From Chloroflexi bacterium GWB2_54_36 (GTDB taxonomy: Bacteria; Chloroflexota; Anaerolineae; Anaerolineales; Anaerolineaceae), in contig MGMG01000094.1 in NCBI GenBank assembly GCA_001796355.1, positions 1 through 64,000 of the forward strand: 64,000 bases of DNA. Reading direction: 5' to 3'. This document shows positions 10,283 to 19,606 of this stretch, piece after piece. The translations under genes were made by a program, and so were the position numbers. The notes under the pieces are model-generated. The model had not been told where the DNA came from, did no database searches, and saw only the letters and a list, made by a program, of their open reading frames with translations. Within the stretch, counting starts at the first letter, position 1, and each line of letters begins with the position of its first letter.

Positions 10283-10954
10283 ATGCAAGCAAAATCCATC
10301 TCACGCCGTGACTTTATAAAAGCCGCTGGAATTGTCCTGGGCGGCACAGCACTCGTCGGTTCAGGGCTAACTGTTTTAGATGCCCCCCAGCCAGTTGTCA
10401 CTTACCCTGAATATACCTTTGGAGAAGAAAATATGTCAAAAAGAATTTTGGTCACCTATGCCAGTCAGGCCGGTTCCACTGCCGGCGTTGCCGAAGCGAT
10501 CGGTAAATCTCTGGCCGAGGGCGGCGCGCAGGTGGATGTGCTGCCGATGAAAAATGTCAACGATCTGGCGCCCTACCAGGCGGTCGTGGCGGGTAGCGCC
10601 ATTCATGGGCAGCAATGGCTGCCGGAGGCTATGCAATTCATGCGCGATCACCAGTCTGAGCTCTCCAGAAAGCCATTTGCTTCTTTCATGGTATGTATCA
10701 CCCTCTCCATGGCCAATGCAGGTCAATACCTGGAAGGCGTAAAGGGGTGGATGAGCCCGGTGCGCGAACTGGTGCATCCCGTTAGTGAGGGTTATTTTGC
10801 CGGTGCCCTGGATTTCTCCAGGCTGCCTTTCTCATTCAATGTGCTTGCGATGCGTATTGCGGTTCTGTTCGGCGTGTGGAAGGAAGGCGATCACCGGAAT
10901 TGGAAAGCCATTCGCGCCTGGGCTGAAAGTACCCGGCCTTTGCTGCTTAAATAG
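10283..10954 (+). CDS. Tat-exported flavodoxin-domain protein (HemG-like)
   Basis: A 223-residue protein starting at the ATG at 10283, behind CCAGGAG. Residues 1-35 form a twin-arginine signal (SRRDFIKAAG followed by a hydrophobic glycine-rich core). From residue 52 a flavodoxin domain begins: the FMN phosphate loop TYASQAGSTAGVAEAIG, then the VVAGSAIHGQQW stretch. The domain resembles the flavodoxin-like protoporphyrinogen oxidase/menaquinone-linked group (HemG-like). Flavodoxins are normally cytoplasmic, so a Tat signal on one is unusual. An internal ATG at 10433 would give a flavodoxin without the signal. Redox partner unknown; possibly the SDR or a membrane quinone. Confidence 0.82.
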   Translation: MQAKSISRRDFIKAAGIVLGGTALVGSGLTVLDAPQPVVTYPEYTFGEENMSKRILVTYASQAGSTAGVAEAIGKSLAEGGAQVDVLPMKNVNDLAPYQAVVAGSAIHGQQWLPEAMQFMRDHQSELSRKPFASFMVCITLSMANAGQYLEGVKGWMSPVRELVHPVSEGYFAGALDFSRLPFSFNVLAMRIAVLFGVWKEGDHRNWKAIRAWAESTRPLLLK

Positions 10955-10962
10955 GATGCCCA

Positions 10963-11181
10963 ATGAACAATCCGTACGCCTATGAAATTCGGATTGAAGG
11001 ACACCTTACGGATCAATGGTCTGATTGGTTCAACGGGCTGGTGATTAACTTCGCTGCCGATGGGAAGACGACCTTGAGCGGGATGTTAGCGGATCAAAGT
11101 GCGCTGCTCGGCGTGCTCAACAAGATTCATGCTCTCAATTTAACAATAATCTCCGTGAAACGGTCAGACCCTGAGAATTGA
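10963..11181 (+). CDS. small conserved-looking protein, 72 residues
   Basis: Starts 8 nt after the flavodoxin gene, on the same strand. The sequence reads as a compact alpha/beta domain: an RIEGHLTDQWSDWFNGL stretch, a short strand pair with TTLSGMLADQSALLGVLNKI, and an acidic end. I recognise this layout as typical of small uncharacterised proteins of environmental bacteria but know no function. Reading-frame quality and operon position support a real gene. Confidence 0.75.
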   Translation: MNNPYAYEIRIEGHLTDQWSDWFNGLVINFAADGKTTLSGMLADQSALLGVLNKIHALNLTIISVKRSDPEN

Positions 11182-11362
11182 TTGTTTATCTGCTTGATTA
11201 GCCATCCTTTTGTCCTCAGCTTGCGGGTGGCCGGTAGTCCTTGCCTGCCATCTTGATCGCAACCGCTACCTCTCATTCGTGACAGGAATTTACACTAGAA
11301 ATAAACAATCACATGACCTGCCTGCCCTCGGGTGTCTTATTTATTTTCTGCATGGATTACGA

Positions 11363-12418
11363 TCAGGCGCCAGGGGGCGGCCGTTTGACCAGGTCCCGCA
11401 ACGCGCTTTCAAGAACCCCCACGGCTTTTTGATATTCCGCCAGAACGATCGATTCGTTCGGGGTATGGTCTAAAGCTGAATCGCCTGGCCCGTATACCAG
11501 GGCAGGGCACTGCCAGGCCGGTGCGACGATATTCAAATCAGCCGTTCCAGTCTTATAGACAAACGAAGGGGTTCCGCCTGGAGCCCGTATCCCGCTCAAG
11601 AAAGACCGTACCAGCAAAGTGTTCTTCTCACACACCCAGGCAGGAATGGCATATCCTATTGGGGCAACCTCAGCGCCATCAGCCAGATCATTCAGCTTGA
11701 TATACCAATCTTCCGGAGATACATCTATTGGCAGGCGTGCGCCCAGAGTCAAGCGCGCCCACTGCTCGTAACCATCCTGTCCGGATTTCAATCCGCGTAA
11801 TGTGGGTAGAATCTTATCGAAAACGCGGGATTTGACCGCATTAAATTGCTCTGCAAAAGCCTGAACCGCCAGCCATATTTTCACCGCGGCTTCGCTGGCC
11901 GTCTGCTCAGCGCTGGCGCTATGCGACTGCTTTTGCCGAACCGTCACCGTTGCCAGGGCAGTCCCTTTATACCCCAGAGCAACCCGATCCCACCGGTTTG
12001 GCTCACCGATAATCGCGAAATCCGGCCGGTACTGGTCCACGACAAACCGCGCGCCTTCTGAATTTCGTTCCTCCTCGACCGCGCCGATCACAACGAACTG
12101 CCAGCCGTCCGTTTCACCCAGGCGCGCCACCGCATCCACAAAACACGCCAGCGGGCCCTTGGCATCCACTGCGCCGCGCCCGTACAATACGCCATCCCGC
12201 ACCCGCACGGATATTTTCCCGGGGACGGTATCGATATGCCCTAACAGCACCACTTGCCGCAGTCCGCTGCCCACCACTCCGACTGCATTTCCAGCCGCGT
12301 CGGTAAATGCCTGTTGGTAACCGAGGTCTTTCATCCGCGCAACCAGCCATTCCACCGCTGCCCGCTCCTGTCCGGATGGGCTGTACTGGGAAACCAGTCC
12401 AATCAAAGTATCCATCAT
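11363..12418 (-). CDS. lysK: [LysW]-lysine/[LysW]-ornithine hydrolase
   Basis: An M20-family metallopeptidase that releases lysine or ornithine from the LysW carrier, the last carrier-bound step of both pathways. Metal-site motifs are present in order: GHIDTVPG, the bridging Asp in GRGAVDAKG, the catalytic EE in [14 protein letters not shown], and the late His in ALDHTPNE. The start is one of two adjacent ATGs (12418, 12415) just past GGCAGGGA; a TTG seven codons earlier is in frame. About 350 residues, normal for LysK. It is the last gene of the arginine operon and should serve the lysine pathway too, since no second copy is here. Confidence 0.9.
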   Translation of the reverse strand: MMDTLIGLVSQYSPSGQERAAVEWLVARMKDLGYQQAFTDAAGNAVGVVGSGLRQVVLLGHIDTVPGKISVRVRDGVLYGRGAVDAKGPLACFVDAVARLGETDGWQFVVIGAVEEERNSEGARFVVDQYRPDFAIIGEPNRWDRVALGYKGTALATVTVRQKQSHSASAEQTASEAAVKIWLAVQAFAEQFNAVKSRVFDKILPTLRGLKSGQDGYEQWARLTLGARLPIDVSPEDWYIKLNDLADGAEVAPIGYAIPAWVCEKNTLLVRSFLSGIRAPGGTPSFVYKTGTADLNIVAPAWQCPALVYGPGDSALDHTPNESIVLAEYQKAVGVLESALRDLVKRPPPGA

Positions 12419-12459
12419 CCATCCCTGCCGGGAAAGCAATTTAACATAAGATTCAACGA

Positions 12460-13647
12460 TTAATCTGCGGTGGATTGCTGTGCAGCCAAGTTTTCGTTAA
12501 GGAGCACTTCCGTCAGGCTGGCTGCGACCTGGTCCAACTGCTCGTAGGTGATTACCAGTGGGGGCAGCAGCCGGATGACCGTCAGGCCGGCGTTCAAGGC
12601 AATGATGTGTTTTTCCTGCAAAGCTTTGAGGTATGGCGTAACCTTTTGTTTCATCTCGATGCCGATCATCAATCCCAGGCCGCGCACCTCGCGAATATTC
12701 GAACAGGGAATCGCCTTCAATTTTTGCATCAAATAGGCCCCCTTTTCCTCCGCCTGGGCGGCAAGATCCTCTTCCTCGATGACGCTCAACGCCGCCAGTG
12801 CAGCCGCGCAGGCAAGCGGGTTTCCGCCAAAGGTCGAACCATGAGTGCCAGGTACGAGGTTTTTTACCTGTTCGCCAATCAGCACTGCGCCCATGGGCAC
12901 TCCGCCAGCCAGCGACTTGGCGCAGCATAGCAAATCCGGGGTGATGCCGTAACGCTGGTAGGCGAACAATCTGCCTGTGCGCCCAAACCCGCTTTGAACT
13001 TCATCCATGATAAGCAATGCCCCGCGGCTCGAACAAATGCGCCGGGCTGCTTCCAGGTATGCAGGATCAGCCGGATAAACCCCTCCTTCACCTTGTACCG
13101 GTTCAAGGATAACCGCCGCGGTGGCATCCGATACCGCCTTATCCAGCGCTTCGATATTGTTGTAACTCACGTGTTGAAAATCCGGGACCAGGGGCAAAAA
13201 GGGTTCGCGGTACTTCTTGTTCCAGGTGGCAGAAAGTGAACCCAGCGTGCGCCCGTGAAAACCGCGCATGGCCGCCACGATCCCGCTCCGGCCGGTGGAT
13301 AAACGCGCAAATTTTATCGCCGCTTCCACAGATTCCGTGCCGGAGTTGCAGAAAAAGACCCGTTCCAGACCAGGAGTCAGACTGGTTAATTTTTCCATCA
13401 GTGCCGCGCGTTGATCATTGGGAAAGGTTTCAAATAGCGTGATCAACTTACCGGCCTGTTCAGCGATTGCGGCAGCCACTTTAGGGTGAGCATGCCCCAG
13501 ATTGGCCACGCCGTGCCCGGAAGAACAGTCAATGTATTCGTTTCCCTCCTCATCCCAGAGGGTCGCCCCCTGCCCGCGCACAAAGGCGATGGGTTGTTTG
13601 GCATACACCCCGGATGTGTATTTGGCTTCCATTTCAATGATATTCAT
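12460..13647 (-). CDS. lysJ: [LysW]-aminoadipate/glutamate semialdehyde aminotransferase
   Basis: A class III PLP aminotransferase (395 residues) of the ArgD/LysJ type that aminates the carrier-bound semialdehyde to LysW-lysine or LysW-ornithine. Visible motifs are the N-terminal WDEEGNEYIDCSSGHGVANLGH, FFCNSGTESVEAAIKFAR, IMDEVQSGFGRTG, and the PLP lysine in CCAKSLAGGVPMGA. The start at 13647 follows GGGAG; an in-frame TTG four codons upstream is less likely. It is placed as LysJ and not ArgD because lysW, lysX, lysY, lysZ and lysK surround it. Confidence 0.92.
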   Translation of the reverse strand: MNIIEMEAKYTSGVYAKQPIAFVRGQGATLWDEEGNEYIDCSSGHGVANLGHAHPKVAAAIAEQAGKLITLFETFPNDQRAALMEKLTSLTPGLERVFFCNSGTESVEAAIKFARLSTGRSGIVAAMRGFHGRTLGSLSATWNKKYREPFLPLVPDFQHVSYNNIEALDKAVSDATAAVILEPVQGEGGVYPADPAYLEAARRICSSRGALLIMDEVQSGFGRTGRLFAYQRYGITPDLLCCAKSLAGGVPMGAVLIGEQVKNLVPGTHGSTFGGNPLACAAALAALSVIEEEDLAAQAEEKGAYLMQKLKAIPCSNIREVRGLGLMIGIEMKQKVTPYLKALQEKHIIALNAGLTVIRLLPPLVITYEQLDQVAASLTEVLLNENLAAQQSTAD

Positions 13648-13724
13648 CGCATCTCCCAATAAAGCATGCCCCGCCGCTCCAACTAAAAGAAATGATTCAG
13701 CAGCCTGGCCATCACCTGATAAAT

Positions 13725-14561
13725 TTATTGAATCAACGTGCCGGATCCGCCCAGAGCGCGGGTAACCGGTTGTTGCACTCGCCCATCGGCGATAATGACC
13801 CGACCGACCCCGCCCTGTAACGCCTCACCAGCGCCCAAAACCTTCTTTTTCATGCGTCCCTGCGCCATATCTAAAGCGGCCGGTAGTTGAAGTGGGGAAA
13901 CATGTTTTATCACGGTCGACTCGTCGGGAAATTTCTCCATCAGGCCGGTAACAGCCGTGAGCAGTATCAGGGTATCCGCTTTCAGCGCTGAAGCAATCAT
14001 GGCCGCAGCTCGGTCAGCGTCCACGTTGAGCGCTTCACCCTTTGGACTGACTGCCACCGGGGCAATGACCGGCAAATAGCCTGCTCCGAGCAGCATCTCC
14101 AGCAATCCGGCGTTGACCTGCTCGATCTTGCCCGTATAATCATCGCGAATAAGTCGGCGTTTTCCGGCTTCCACGCTCTGAATCACCTCTTTGCGCGCCG
14201 CTACCATTAATCGTCCATCCATACCGCTCAAACCAAAAGCGCAGACGCCCAGACCGTGCAGTTGCTCGGTCAAAAGCGAATTGACTTTGCCGTTGACGGC
14301 CATCAGAAACACTTCCAGGGTGGAACGGTCGGTATAGCGGGAGGTGTACCCGGAAGGCGAGGTGATAAACCTCGGGGGAGTACCCAACGCTTCTCCCAGG
14401 GAGGTGGCTTCCGCAGAGCCGCCATGCACCAGGACCAGCCGGTAACCCTGCGACAGCAGTTCCACTGCATCCGCGCAGATTGCTGAAAAATCTACCCCCT
14501 CCGTACCTCCCAATTTGATCACCAGTGTTTTCGCCAAATTTGTGCTCTCCAATCGATCCAT
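13725..14561 (-). CDS. lysZ: [LysW]-aminoadipate/[LysW]-glutamate kinase
   Basis: An amino acid kinase-family protein (278 residues) that phosphorylates the side-chain carboxylate of carrier-bound aminoadipate or glutamate. It begins with the kinase motif VIKLGGTEG, followed by LVLVHGGS and the stretch SGYTSRYTD, typical of LysZ as opposed to acetylglutamate kinases. NVDADRAAAMIA and a C-terminal MKKKVLGAGEAL also fit. It lies 18 nt after lysY. Confidence 0.92.
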   Translation of the reverse strand: MDRLESTNLAKTLVIKLGGTEGVDFSAICADAVELLSQGYRLVLVHGGSAEATSLGEALGTPPRFITSPSGYTSRYTDRSTLEVFLMAVNGKVNSLLTEQLHGLGVCAFGLSGMDGRLMVAARKEVIQSVEAGKRRLIRDDYTGKIEQVNAGLLEMLLGAGYLPVIAPVAVSPKGEALNVDADRAAAMIASALKADTLILLTAVTGLMEKFPDESTVIKHVSPLQLPAALDMAQGRMKKKVLGAGEALQGGVGRVIIADGRVQQPVTRALGGSGTLIQ

Positions 14562-14579
14562 TCTGATTCATCTGCGCCG

Positions 14580-15614
14580 TTAAGCCGGGTGCAGGCCGGG
14601 GAAGTCCAGGCCGGTCATCTCGTCCCAGCCCTTCATCAGGTTCAAGCATTGCACTGCGGTTCCTGCAGCGCCCTTCATTAGATTGTCGATGGCGCAGATC
14701 GAAACAACATGTCCATTTGATTCATCCAGCTCGAAACCGATATCCGCGTAATTGGATCCGGCTACGATTTTGGGTTCGGGAACCCGGTAAATCCCGCGTT
14801 GTTCTTTCACCACCCGGATGAAAGGGTTTTCATTCGCGGCTGCCCGGTAGGCCTTCCACAAATCCTTGTTCGCGGTTCCCGGCTTGACTTTGGCATGCAC
14901 CGTCGCCAGTGCGCCGCGCACCAGATCGACGGCCGTCATGGTCAACGACACATCCTGAATACCGGTTTCCTGAATGACTTCCGCGGTATGACGGTGCCCA
15001 AAAGCGGAAAATGTGCGGATGACGTTGGCGCGTTCTGCATGCAGCGATCCGGCATTGCCCTCTGCCCCCGATTCGGAGGAGCCGACCTTGATCTCGCTGA
15101 TGACCGGTGCAGAAAGGTCGATTAACCCGGCCTGGACAAGCGGGAGCAGCGCCAGGTTGCTGGCTGTGGCGTTACAGCCCACGCCAGAAATATAGCGTCC
15201 CTCCATTATCTCCGAGCGGTGCAGTTCTGGCAGTCCATATATAAATTTTCCCAGCCATGCAGGCGCCGCATGTGAGACGCCGTACCATTTTTCATACAAT
15301 GCAGCATCCTTCAGCCGGAAATCTGCCGAAAGGTCGATGATCTGCGAAGCCAGGGCAGCATACTCGTCGATCTTTTTTTGCGCCTGTCCATGAGGCAGCG
15401 CCAGAAAGAGCACATCTACCGGTTCCAATTGGGCCGGGTCGGTAAACTTAAGCTGCGTGCGCTTGCGCAAGTTGGGATGCACCTGATAGACATACTCACC
15501 CAGATGCGAACGGGAGGTTACCTGCTTCACCTCCACCTGGGAGTGACCGAGCAGCAAACGCAGCAATTCTCCACCGCCGTAACCCGAACCGCCCACAATT
15601 GAAACGCTAATCAT
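14580..15614 (-). CDS. lysY: [LysW]-aminoadipyl/glutamyl phosphate reductase
   Basis: An NADPH-dependent acyl phosphate reductase of the ArgC type (344 residues from 15614). N-terminal Rossmann motif GGSGYGGGELLRLLL; the catalytic Cys is in SGVGCNATA; the Asp in LSADFRL and the C-terminal region with RGIYRVPEPK and NLMKGAAGTAVQ are typical of the family. The ATG at 15614 gives the usual start four residues before the Rossmann strand; a GTG at 15626 is in frame and possible. Confidence 0.92.
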   Translation of the reverse strand: MISVSIVGGSGYGGGELLRLLLGHSQVEVKQVTSRSHLGEYVYQVHPNLRKRTQLKFTDPAQLEPVDVLFLALPHGQAQKKIDEYAALASQIIDLSADFRLKDAALYEKWYGVSHAAPAWLGKFIYGLPELHRSEIMEGRYISGVGCNATASNLALLPLVQAGLIDLSAPVISEIKVGSSESGAEGNAGSLHAERANVIRTFSAFGHRHTAEVIQETGIQDVSLTMTAVDLVRGALATVHAKVKPGTANKDLWKAYRAAANENPFIRVVKEQRGIYRVPEPKIVAGSNYADIGFELDESNGHVVSICAIDNLMKGAAGTAVQCLNLMKGWDEMTGLDFPGLHPA

Positions 15615-15653
15615 TTTTACGCTCACTTTCCGTAGGATTCAGACTCATGGTCT

Positions 15654-16517
15654 TTATTTTTTTGCCACTTCCAGAACGTAATTCACGATCTCATCCGCAA
15701 TGTTCACGCCGCTAATGGGCTGTGCGGTGTGAAATTCCATGGTGTGATTCACCTCGTTGACCAGCAGCCCTTTTTCAGGATGCTCTACCAGATCGACAGC
15801 CAGCACGCCGCTGCCCACTGCCTGAGCCGCCCGCAAGCACAACGATTCGATCTCCGGTGTAATGGGGCAAATCTCACCCTCACCGCCGCGGGCAGTGTTG
15901 GTGATCCAGTGGTCCGACTTGCGGTAAATGGCCGTCAGCACCCGGTCCCCCACCATAATGGCGCGAATATCCCGCCCGGGTTTTTTAATGTATTCCTGAA
16001 TGTAAAAAACCGAATGCTGCACCGAGCCAAGCATGGCTTTATGTTCCAGCAACGCCTCGGCAGCATCGCGGTCGTTTATTTTTGCCAGCAGCCGGCCCCA
16101 CGATCCGACCACAGGTTTCAAAACCACCGGGTAGCCAAAGGCCTCGATTGCCTCCAGCGCTGCCTCGGGGGTGAAAGCAGTCGCGCTGTGGGGTTGGGGT
16201 ACACCGGCTCGGGCCAGGGCGGCACTGGTCATTAATTTGTCGCCGCAGATTTCTGCAACTTTAGCAGTGTTCACGGTCGTGATTCCGAAGGCATTCAACA
16301 TCCGCAGTGCATATAACCCGCTGTTGTAACTGATGCTGCGTTCCAGGACGGCGTCGAAAGCGCACCATGCAGCTGGGTTTTGCAGATCGAAGGAAATCCC
16401 GCGGTCATCCAGTCGATCGTAATCCAGGCCACGCTTTTCTAAAGCACCGAAAATCCATTTCTCTTCGACGCGCACCCGCGAGTAGATCACCCCAATTCGT
16501 AATCTTTTTGGCATCAT
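15654..16517 (-). CDS. argX: LysX-family ATP-grasp ligase, probably glutamate-LysW ligase (ArgX)
   Basis: An ATP-grasp enzyme (287 residues) that joins an amino acid to the C-terminal Glu of LysW, the first carrier step. Family motifs present: [43 protein letters not shown] and [10 protein letters not shown]. The start is one of two adjacent ATGs (16517, 16514) after AGGAG. After MEF this copy reads [11 protein letters not shown], whereas the paralogue at 19739-20587 reads [11 protein letters not shown]. This copy lies with argG/argH, so I assign glutamate as its substrate; this rests on position and is not proven. Confidence 0.85.
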   Translation of the reverse strand: MMPKRLRIGVIYSRVRVEEKWIFGALEKRGLDYDRLDDRGISFDLQNPAAWCAFDAVLERSISYNSGLYALRMLNAFGITTVNTAKVAEICGDKLMTSAALARAGVPQPHSATAFTPEAALEAIEAFGYPVVLKPVVGSWGRLLAKINDRDAAEALLEHKAMLGSVQHSVFYIQEYIKKPGRDIRAIMVGDRVLTAIYRKSDHWITNTARGGEGEICPITPEIESLCLRAAQAVGSGVLAVDLVEHPEKGLLVNEVNHTMEFHTAQPISGVNIADEIVNYVLEVAKK

Positions 16518-16574
16518 CGTTTTCAACTCCTACCCGGTCATTTTACGAACAGTAAAAGGCTGCTACTCAGCTTG

Positions 16575-16745
16575 CTATTCACCCCAATCTTCCTGTTCCA
16601 TAGGCGCAAGGTTTACCTCGGCCGGATCTAGCCCGGTCACCTCAAGATCTACACCGCAGTCGGAACACACGATGATTTCACCAACCTCGGTACTGGCGTC
16701 CAGTGTAATTTCAGCTTCACATTCTGGGCAAGAAACGGTATTCAT
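16575..16745 (-). CDS. lysW: LysW amino-group carrier protein
   Basis: A 56-residue acidic carrier, short enough to be missed by gene finders. Two CxxC zinc knuckles (CPEC at residues 6-9 and CSDC at 27-30) form the zinc ribbon, and the protein ends in EDWGE, the canonical LysW tail whose terminal Glu receives the substrate amino group. Its start codon overlaps the argH stop by four bases (ATGA, 16742-16745), so translation is probably coupled. It protects the amino group through LysZ, LysY and LysJ in both lysine and arginine synthesis. I see only one copy in the window, so both pathways should share it. Confidence 0.96.
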   Translation of the reverse strand: MNTVSCPECEAEITLDASTEVGEIIVCSDCGVDLEVTGLDPAEVNLAPMEQEDWGE

Positions 16746-18118
16746 GATTGATCTCCTTGGATAATTGATTTAGCTTTTTGAATTTGTTGAAAAACTGCTG
16801 TTGGGGATGTCCCACCTACAGCAGATCGTCGGGCGATTGAAACCATTGGGTCGAAGGCCTGAGCCAAATCCGCCTCGAACGGACCCGCGCTTTTCCATTC
16901 TGCAAGGGAAAGTTGTTCCAGGCTGACTCCTTTTTCGGCCGCCAGATGGACGGCTTTCCCCACTGCCGCGTGAGCGTCGCGGAACGAAACCCCTTTGCGA
17001 ACCAGATCATCTGCCAGGTCCGTCGCCAGCATGGTGGAGTCAATGGCTGCCCGCATGCGCTCCGATCGGACGGTCATAGTCTCCAATGCCTGGCCCAGAA
17101 TGGGCAGCACCGCCAGCAGGTTGTCGGTGGCTTGAAAGACCGGAACCTTGTCCTCTTGCAAGTCTTTGTCATAGGTGGAGGGCAGCCCTTTGAGCGCTGC
17201 CATTAGCCCGGTCAACATGCCAATGAGCGTCCCGGCCTTGCCGCGCGCCAGTTCAAACAAGTCCGGATTTTTCTTCTGCGGCATCAGGCTGGAGCCGGTG
17301 GAGTAGGCGTCGTCAAGCTCAAAGAAGCCAAACTCGGCGGTGGTAAACAACACGACGGCTTCGGAAAGCCTGCTCAGGTGCAGCCCCATCATTGCTGCGC
17401 AAAACAGGTATTCGGCGGCAAAATCGCGATCGGAAACAGCATCCAGGCTATTGGGAGCGGGCAGGTCAAAACCCAGAGCTTCGGCCAGGGCAACCCGGTC
17501 GATCTCGAAAGCCGTCCCGGCTAACGCGCCGCAGCCCAGCGGTAAGACCGCCACCCGGTCACGCAGGTCGGTCAGGCGGTCCCGATCGCGTTGCAGCGGC
17601 CAGAAATGACTCATGAACCAGTGCGCGAGAGTGATTGGCTGCGCGCGTTGCAGGTGAGTGTAACCCGGCATCAACACGCTCTGGTTGCGTTCTGCCACGG
17701 TCACCAATACCTTTTGCAAACCCTTGATGGCTTGATCCAAAAGCGGGAGGGTTTCCAGCATCCACAGGCGGAAGTCCGTAGCGACCTGGTCGTTGCGGCT
17801 GCGTCCGGTGTGCAGCTTTCCAGCAACCGGGCCAGCCAGTTCGCCCAAACGCCGCTCGACCGCCGTGTGAATATCCTCGTCAGATTGGGCAAAAAGGAAG
17901 GCGCCGCTGCTGAACTCATCAGCAATGGCATTCAGCCCGCTGGTGATGACCGCATTTTCGTCCGGTGAGAGCACTTTCGCCTTCAGGAGCGCCCCTGCCC
18001 AGGCAACGCTGCCGCGCACATCCTGCAGCGCCAGGCGCTGATCGAATGGCAGGGATGTATTGAAGTCCCAGGCCTGTTCATTGAATTTGCTTGAAAAACG
18101 TCCGCCCCAGAGGGTCAT
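16742..18118 (-). CDS. argH: argininosuccinate lyase
   Basis: Splits argininosuccinate into arginine and fumarate. About 458 residues in the aspartase/fumarase fold, with the family signature GSSLMPQKKNPD and the conserved stretches LWGGRF, GRSRNDQVATDFRLW and GYTHLQRAQPI. Starts at one of two adjacent ATGs (18121, 18118) preceded by AAAGGAG; a GTG at 18148 that overlaps argG is less likely. The gene lies between argG and lysW and overlaps lysW by four bases. Confidence 0.96.
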   Translation of the reverse strand: MTLWGGRFSSKFNEQAWDFNTSLPFDQRLALQDVRGSVAWAGALLKAKVLSPDENAVITSGLNAIADEFSSGAFLFAQSDEDIHTAVERRLGELAGPVAGKLHTGRSRNDQVATDFRLWMLETLPLLDQAIKGLQKVLVTVAERNQSVLMPGYTHLQRAQPITLAHWFMSHFWPLQRDRDRLTDLRDRVAVLPLGCGALAGTAFEIDRVALAEALGFDLPAPNSLDAVSDRDFAAEYLFCAAMMGLHLSRLSEAVVLFTTAEFGFFELDDAYSTGSSLMPQKKNPDLFELARGKAGTLIGMLTGLMAALKGLPSTYDKDLQEDKVPVFQATDNLLAVLPILGQALETMTVRSERMRAAIDSTMLATDLADDLVRKGVSFRDAHAAVGKAVHLAAEKGVSLEQLSLAEWKSAGPFEADLAQAFDPMVSIARRSAVGGTSPTAVFQQIQKAKSIIQGDQS

Positions 18119-18140
18119 CATCGCTCCTTTGAACCTGGCA

Positions 18141-19412
18141 TCAGTCACGCTTGAACTTGGAATAGTCTGGTTTGGGCATATCCAGTCCTGCTACGGGCAA
18201 GCCGTTGAGCGCCTGGACTTTCATACTCAGCCCAAACAGGCGGATGAAACCCTCCGCGTGGCTCTGATCGTAGACATCTTCCTGTCCGAAGGTGGCGAAA
18301 TCTTCGCGGTACAGGCTAAAGGGACTCTTGCGGCCGGCGCTGATGATATTGCCTTTATAGAGCTTCAACCGGACTGTGCCAGTGACAGGGCCCTGGGTGC
18401 TGTTCACAAAAGCATCCAATGCCTCGCGCAGCGGGGTAAACCACAACCCGTTGTAAGTCAGTTCGGCATATTTGTTGGCGACCCCTTGTTTGAAGTGCAG
18501 GGTTTCCCGGTCCAGCACCATCGACTCTAGATCCTGGTGGGCGTAGAGCAAGATGGTTCCACCGGGGGTCTCATATACACCGTGCGACTTCATTCCAACC
18601 AGGCGGTTTTCCACCAGATCTGCACGGCCAATTCCGTGCGCGCCACCGATGGCATTCAAGGTCTCGATCACCTTCGCAGGGGACAACTTTTCGCCATTAA
18701 CCGCTACCGGATCCCCGCTCTCGAACTCAATTTCCACATACACGGGTTCATCCGGCGCATTCTCAGGCGAGGTGCTGAGCTGGAACATGCTCTCTTCAGG
18801 TTCGTTCCATGGATCCTCGAGCAAGCCGCCTTCATGCGAAAGATGCCAGAGGTTCGAATCGCGGCTGTAGATGGCTTTTACGGTGGCCGTCACCGGCACA
18901 TTGTGTTTGGCGGCATAGTCTATGGCATCCTCGCGTGAGGAGATTTCCCATTCTCGCCAGGGGGCAATGATCTTCAGACGGGGATCTAAAGCCATCACGG
19001 TCAGTTCAAACCGGACCTGATCGTTGCCCTTGCCGGTCGCTCCGTGCGCCACGGCATCCGCACCCACCTCATGAGCCACATCCACCATGTGTTTGGCAAT
19101 CAGAGGCCGCGCCACTGAAGTACCGAGCAGGTACTTATGCTCATATACAGCGCCGGCTTTCAGCATGGGAAAAATATAGTCACTGGCAAGCTCATCGCAC
19201 AGGTCATGCACAATCAATTGGCTGGCGCCGCTGTTGAGCGCTTTTTGCTCCAATCCGCCTAAATTCTCATCGCTCTGACCTACATTGGCGCAGAAACACA
19301 CAACTTCGCAACCATAATTTTCCTTGAGCCAGGGGACGATTACCGATGTGTCGAGCCCGCCCGAGTAGGCCAGGACGACTTTTTTGACTTGCTGTTTTTT
19401 AGGTGCCTTCAT
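18141..19412 (-). CDS. argG: argininosuccinate synthase
   Basis: Condenses citrulline and aspartate with ATP. 423 residues, slightly longer than usual because of a lysine-rich N-terminus. The ATP pyrophosphatase loop AYSGGLDTS, the [13 protein letters not shown] stretch and the [14 protein letters not shown] region are all present. Start at 19412 with GGAGG 8 nt upstream. It is the first gene of an eight-gene operon and lies directly behind a leader with promoter, leader peptide and terminator (19441-19634), so the operon is probably controlled by arginine supply. Confidence 0.97.
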   Translation of the reverse strand: MKAPKKQQVKKVVLAYSGGLDTSVIVPWLKENYGCEVVCFCANVGQSDENLGGLEQKALNSGASQLIVHDLCDELASDYIFPMLKAGAVYEHKYLLGTSVARPLIAKHMVDVAHEVGADAVAHGATGKGNDQVRFELTVMALDPRLKIIAPWREWEISSREDAIDYAAKHNVPVTATVKAIYSRDSNLWHLSHEGGLLEDPWNEPEESMFQLSTSPENAPDEPVYVEIEFESGDPVAVNGEKLSPAKVIETLNAIGGAHGIGRADLVENRLVGMKSHGVYETPGGTILLYAHQDLESMVLDRETLHFKQGVANKYAELTYNGLWFTPLREALDAFVNSTQGPVTGTVRLKLYKGNIISAGRKSPFSLYREDFATFGQEDVYDQSHAEGFIRLFGLSMKVQALNGLPVAGLDMPKPDYSKFKRD

Positions 19413-19440
19413 TAACTAAACCTCCGAATCTGGATGGATC

Positions 19441-19474
19441 AAAAAAAACAGCCCTCCTGTGAAGGAGGGCTGTT
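19441..19474 (-). terminator. rho-independent terminator within the argG leader (attenuator)
   Basis: A perfect 12-bp stem: on the minus strand AACAGCCCTCCT, loop TCAC, AGGAGGGCTGTT, then eight T (stem 19447-19474, T run at 19441-19448). It lies between the arg promoter and argG, pointing toward argG, so it can only act as a conditional terminator. The opposite strand has no T run after the stem. Confidence 0.9.
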
Positions 19475-19509
19475 ATGCTGACTTTTACTGGTATTTCAGT
19501 ACGTTCTAT

Positions 19510-19567
19510 CCGTCGTCAATAACAAGATATCCCAACCTTCAGAGGGGAAGTGGGTAACGGACGACGG
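19510..19567 (-). promoter_or_regulatory. alternative RNA stems of the arginine attenuator
   Basis: In transcript order: CCGTCGTC (19567-19560, inside the Arg codons), CCCACTTC (19554-19547), GAAGGTTGGG (19540-19531) and GACGACGG (19517-19510). The first pairs perfectly with the fourth, and the second pairs with the third inside it. GAAGGTTGGG can instead pair with CCCTCCTTC (19469-19461), which includes most of the terminator's 5' arm: eight base pairs around a small bulge. That pairing is a plausible antiterminator. This is read by eye; energies were not computed. Confidence 0.7.
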
Positions 19568-19596
19568 GTACGAGGGAACGACTTCGTGGTGAACAT
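19516..19596 (-). CDS. arginine leader peptide, 26 residues (candidate)
   Basis: A 26-codon ORF between the arg promoter and the terminator. Codons 9, 11 and 12 are all Arg (CGT), giving P-R-T-R-R-P. The Arg codons lie just before the CCCACTTC arm, so a ribosome stalled there would cover that arm and free GAAGGTTGGG to form the antiterminator. A ribosome that reaches the stop at 19516-19518 would cover GAAGGTTGGG and let the terminator form. The ATG lies only about 13 nt past the -10 box, so the message may be almost leaderless. No homologue was looked up. Confidence 0.7.
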   Translation of the reverse strand: MFTTKSFPRTRRPLPTSPLKVGISCY

Positions 19597-19606
19597 ATTG
19601 GGGCGA

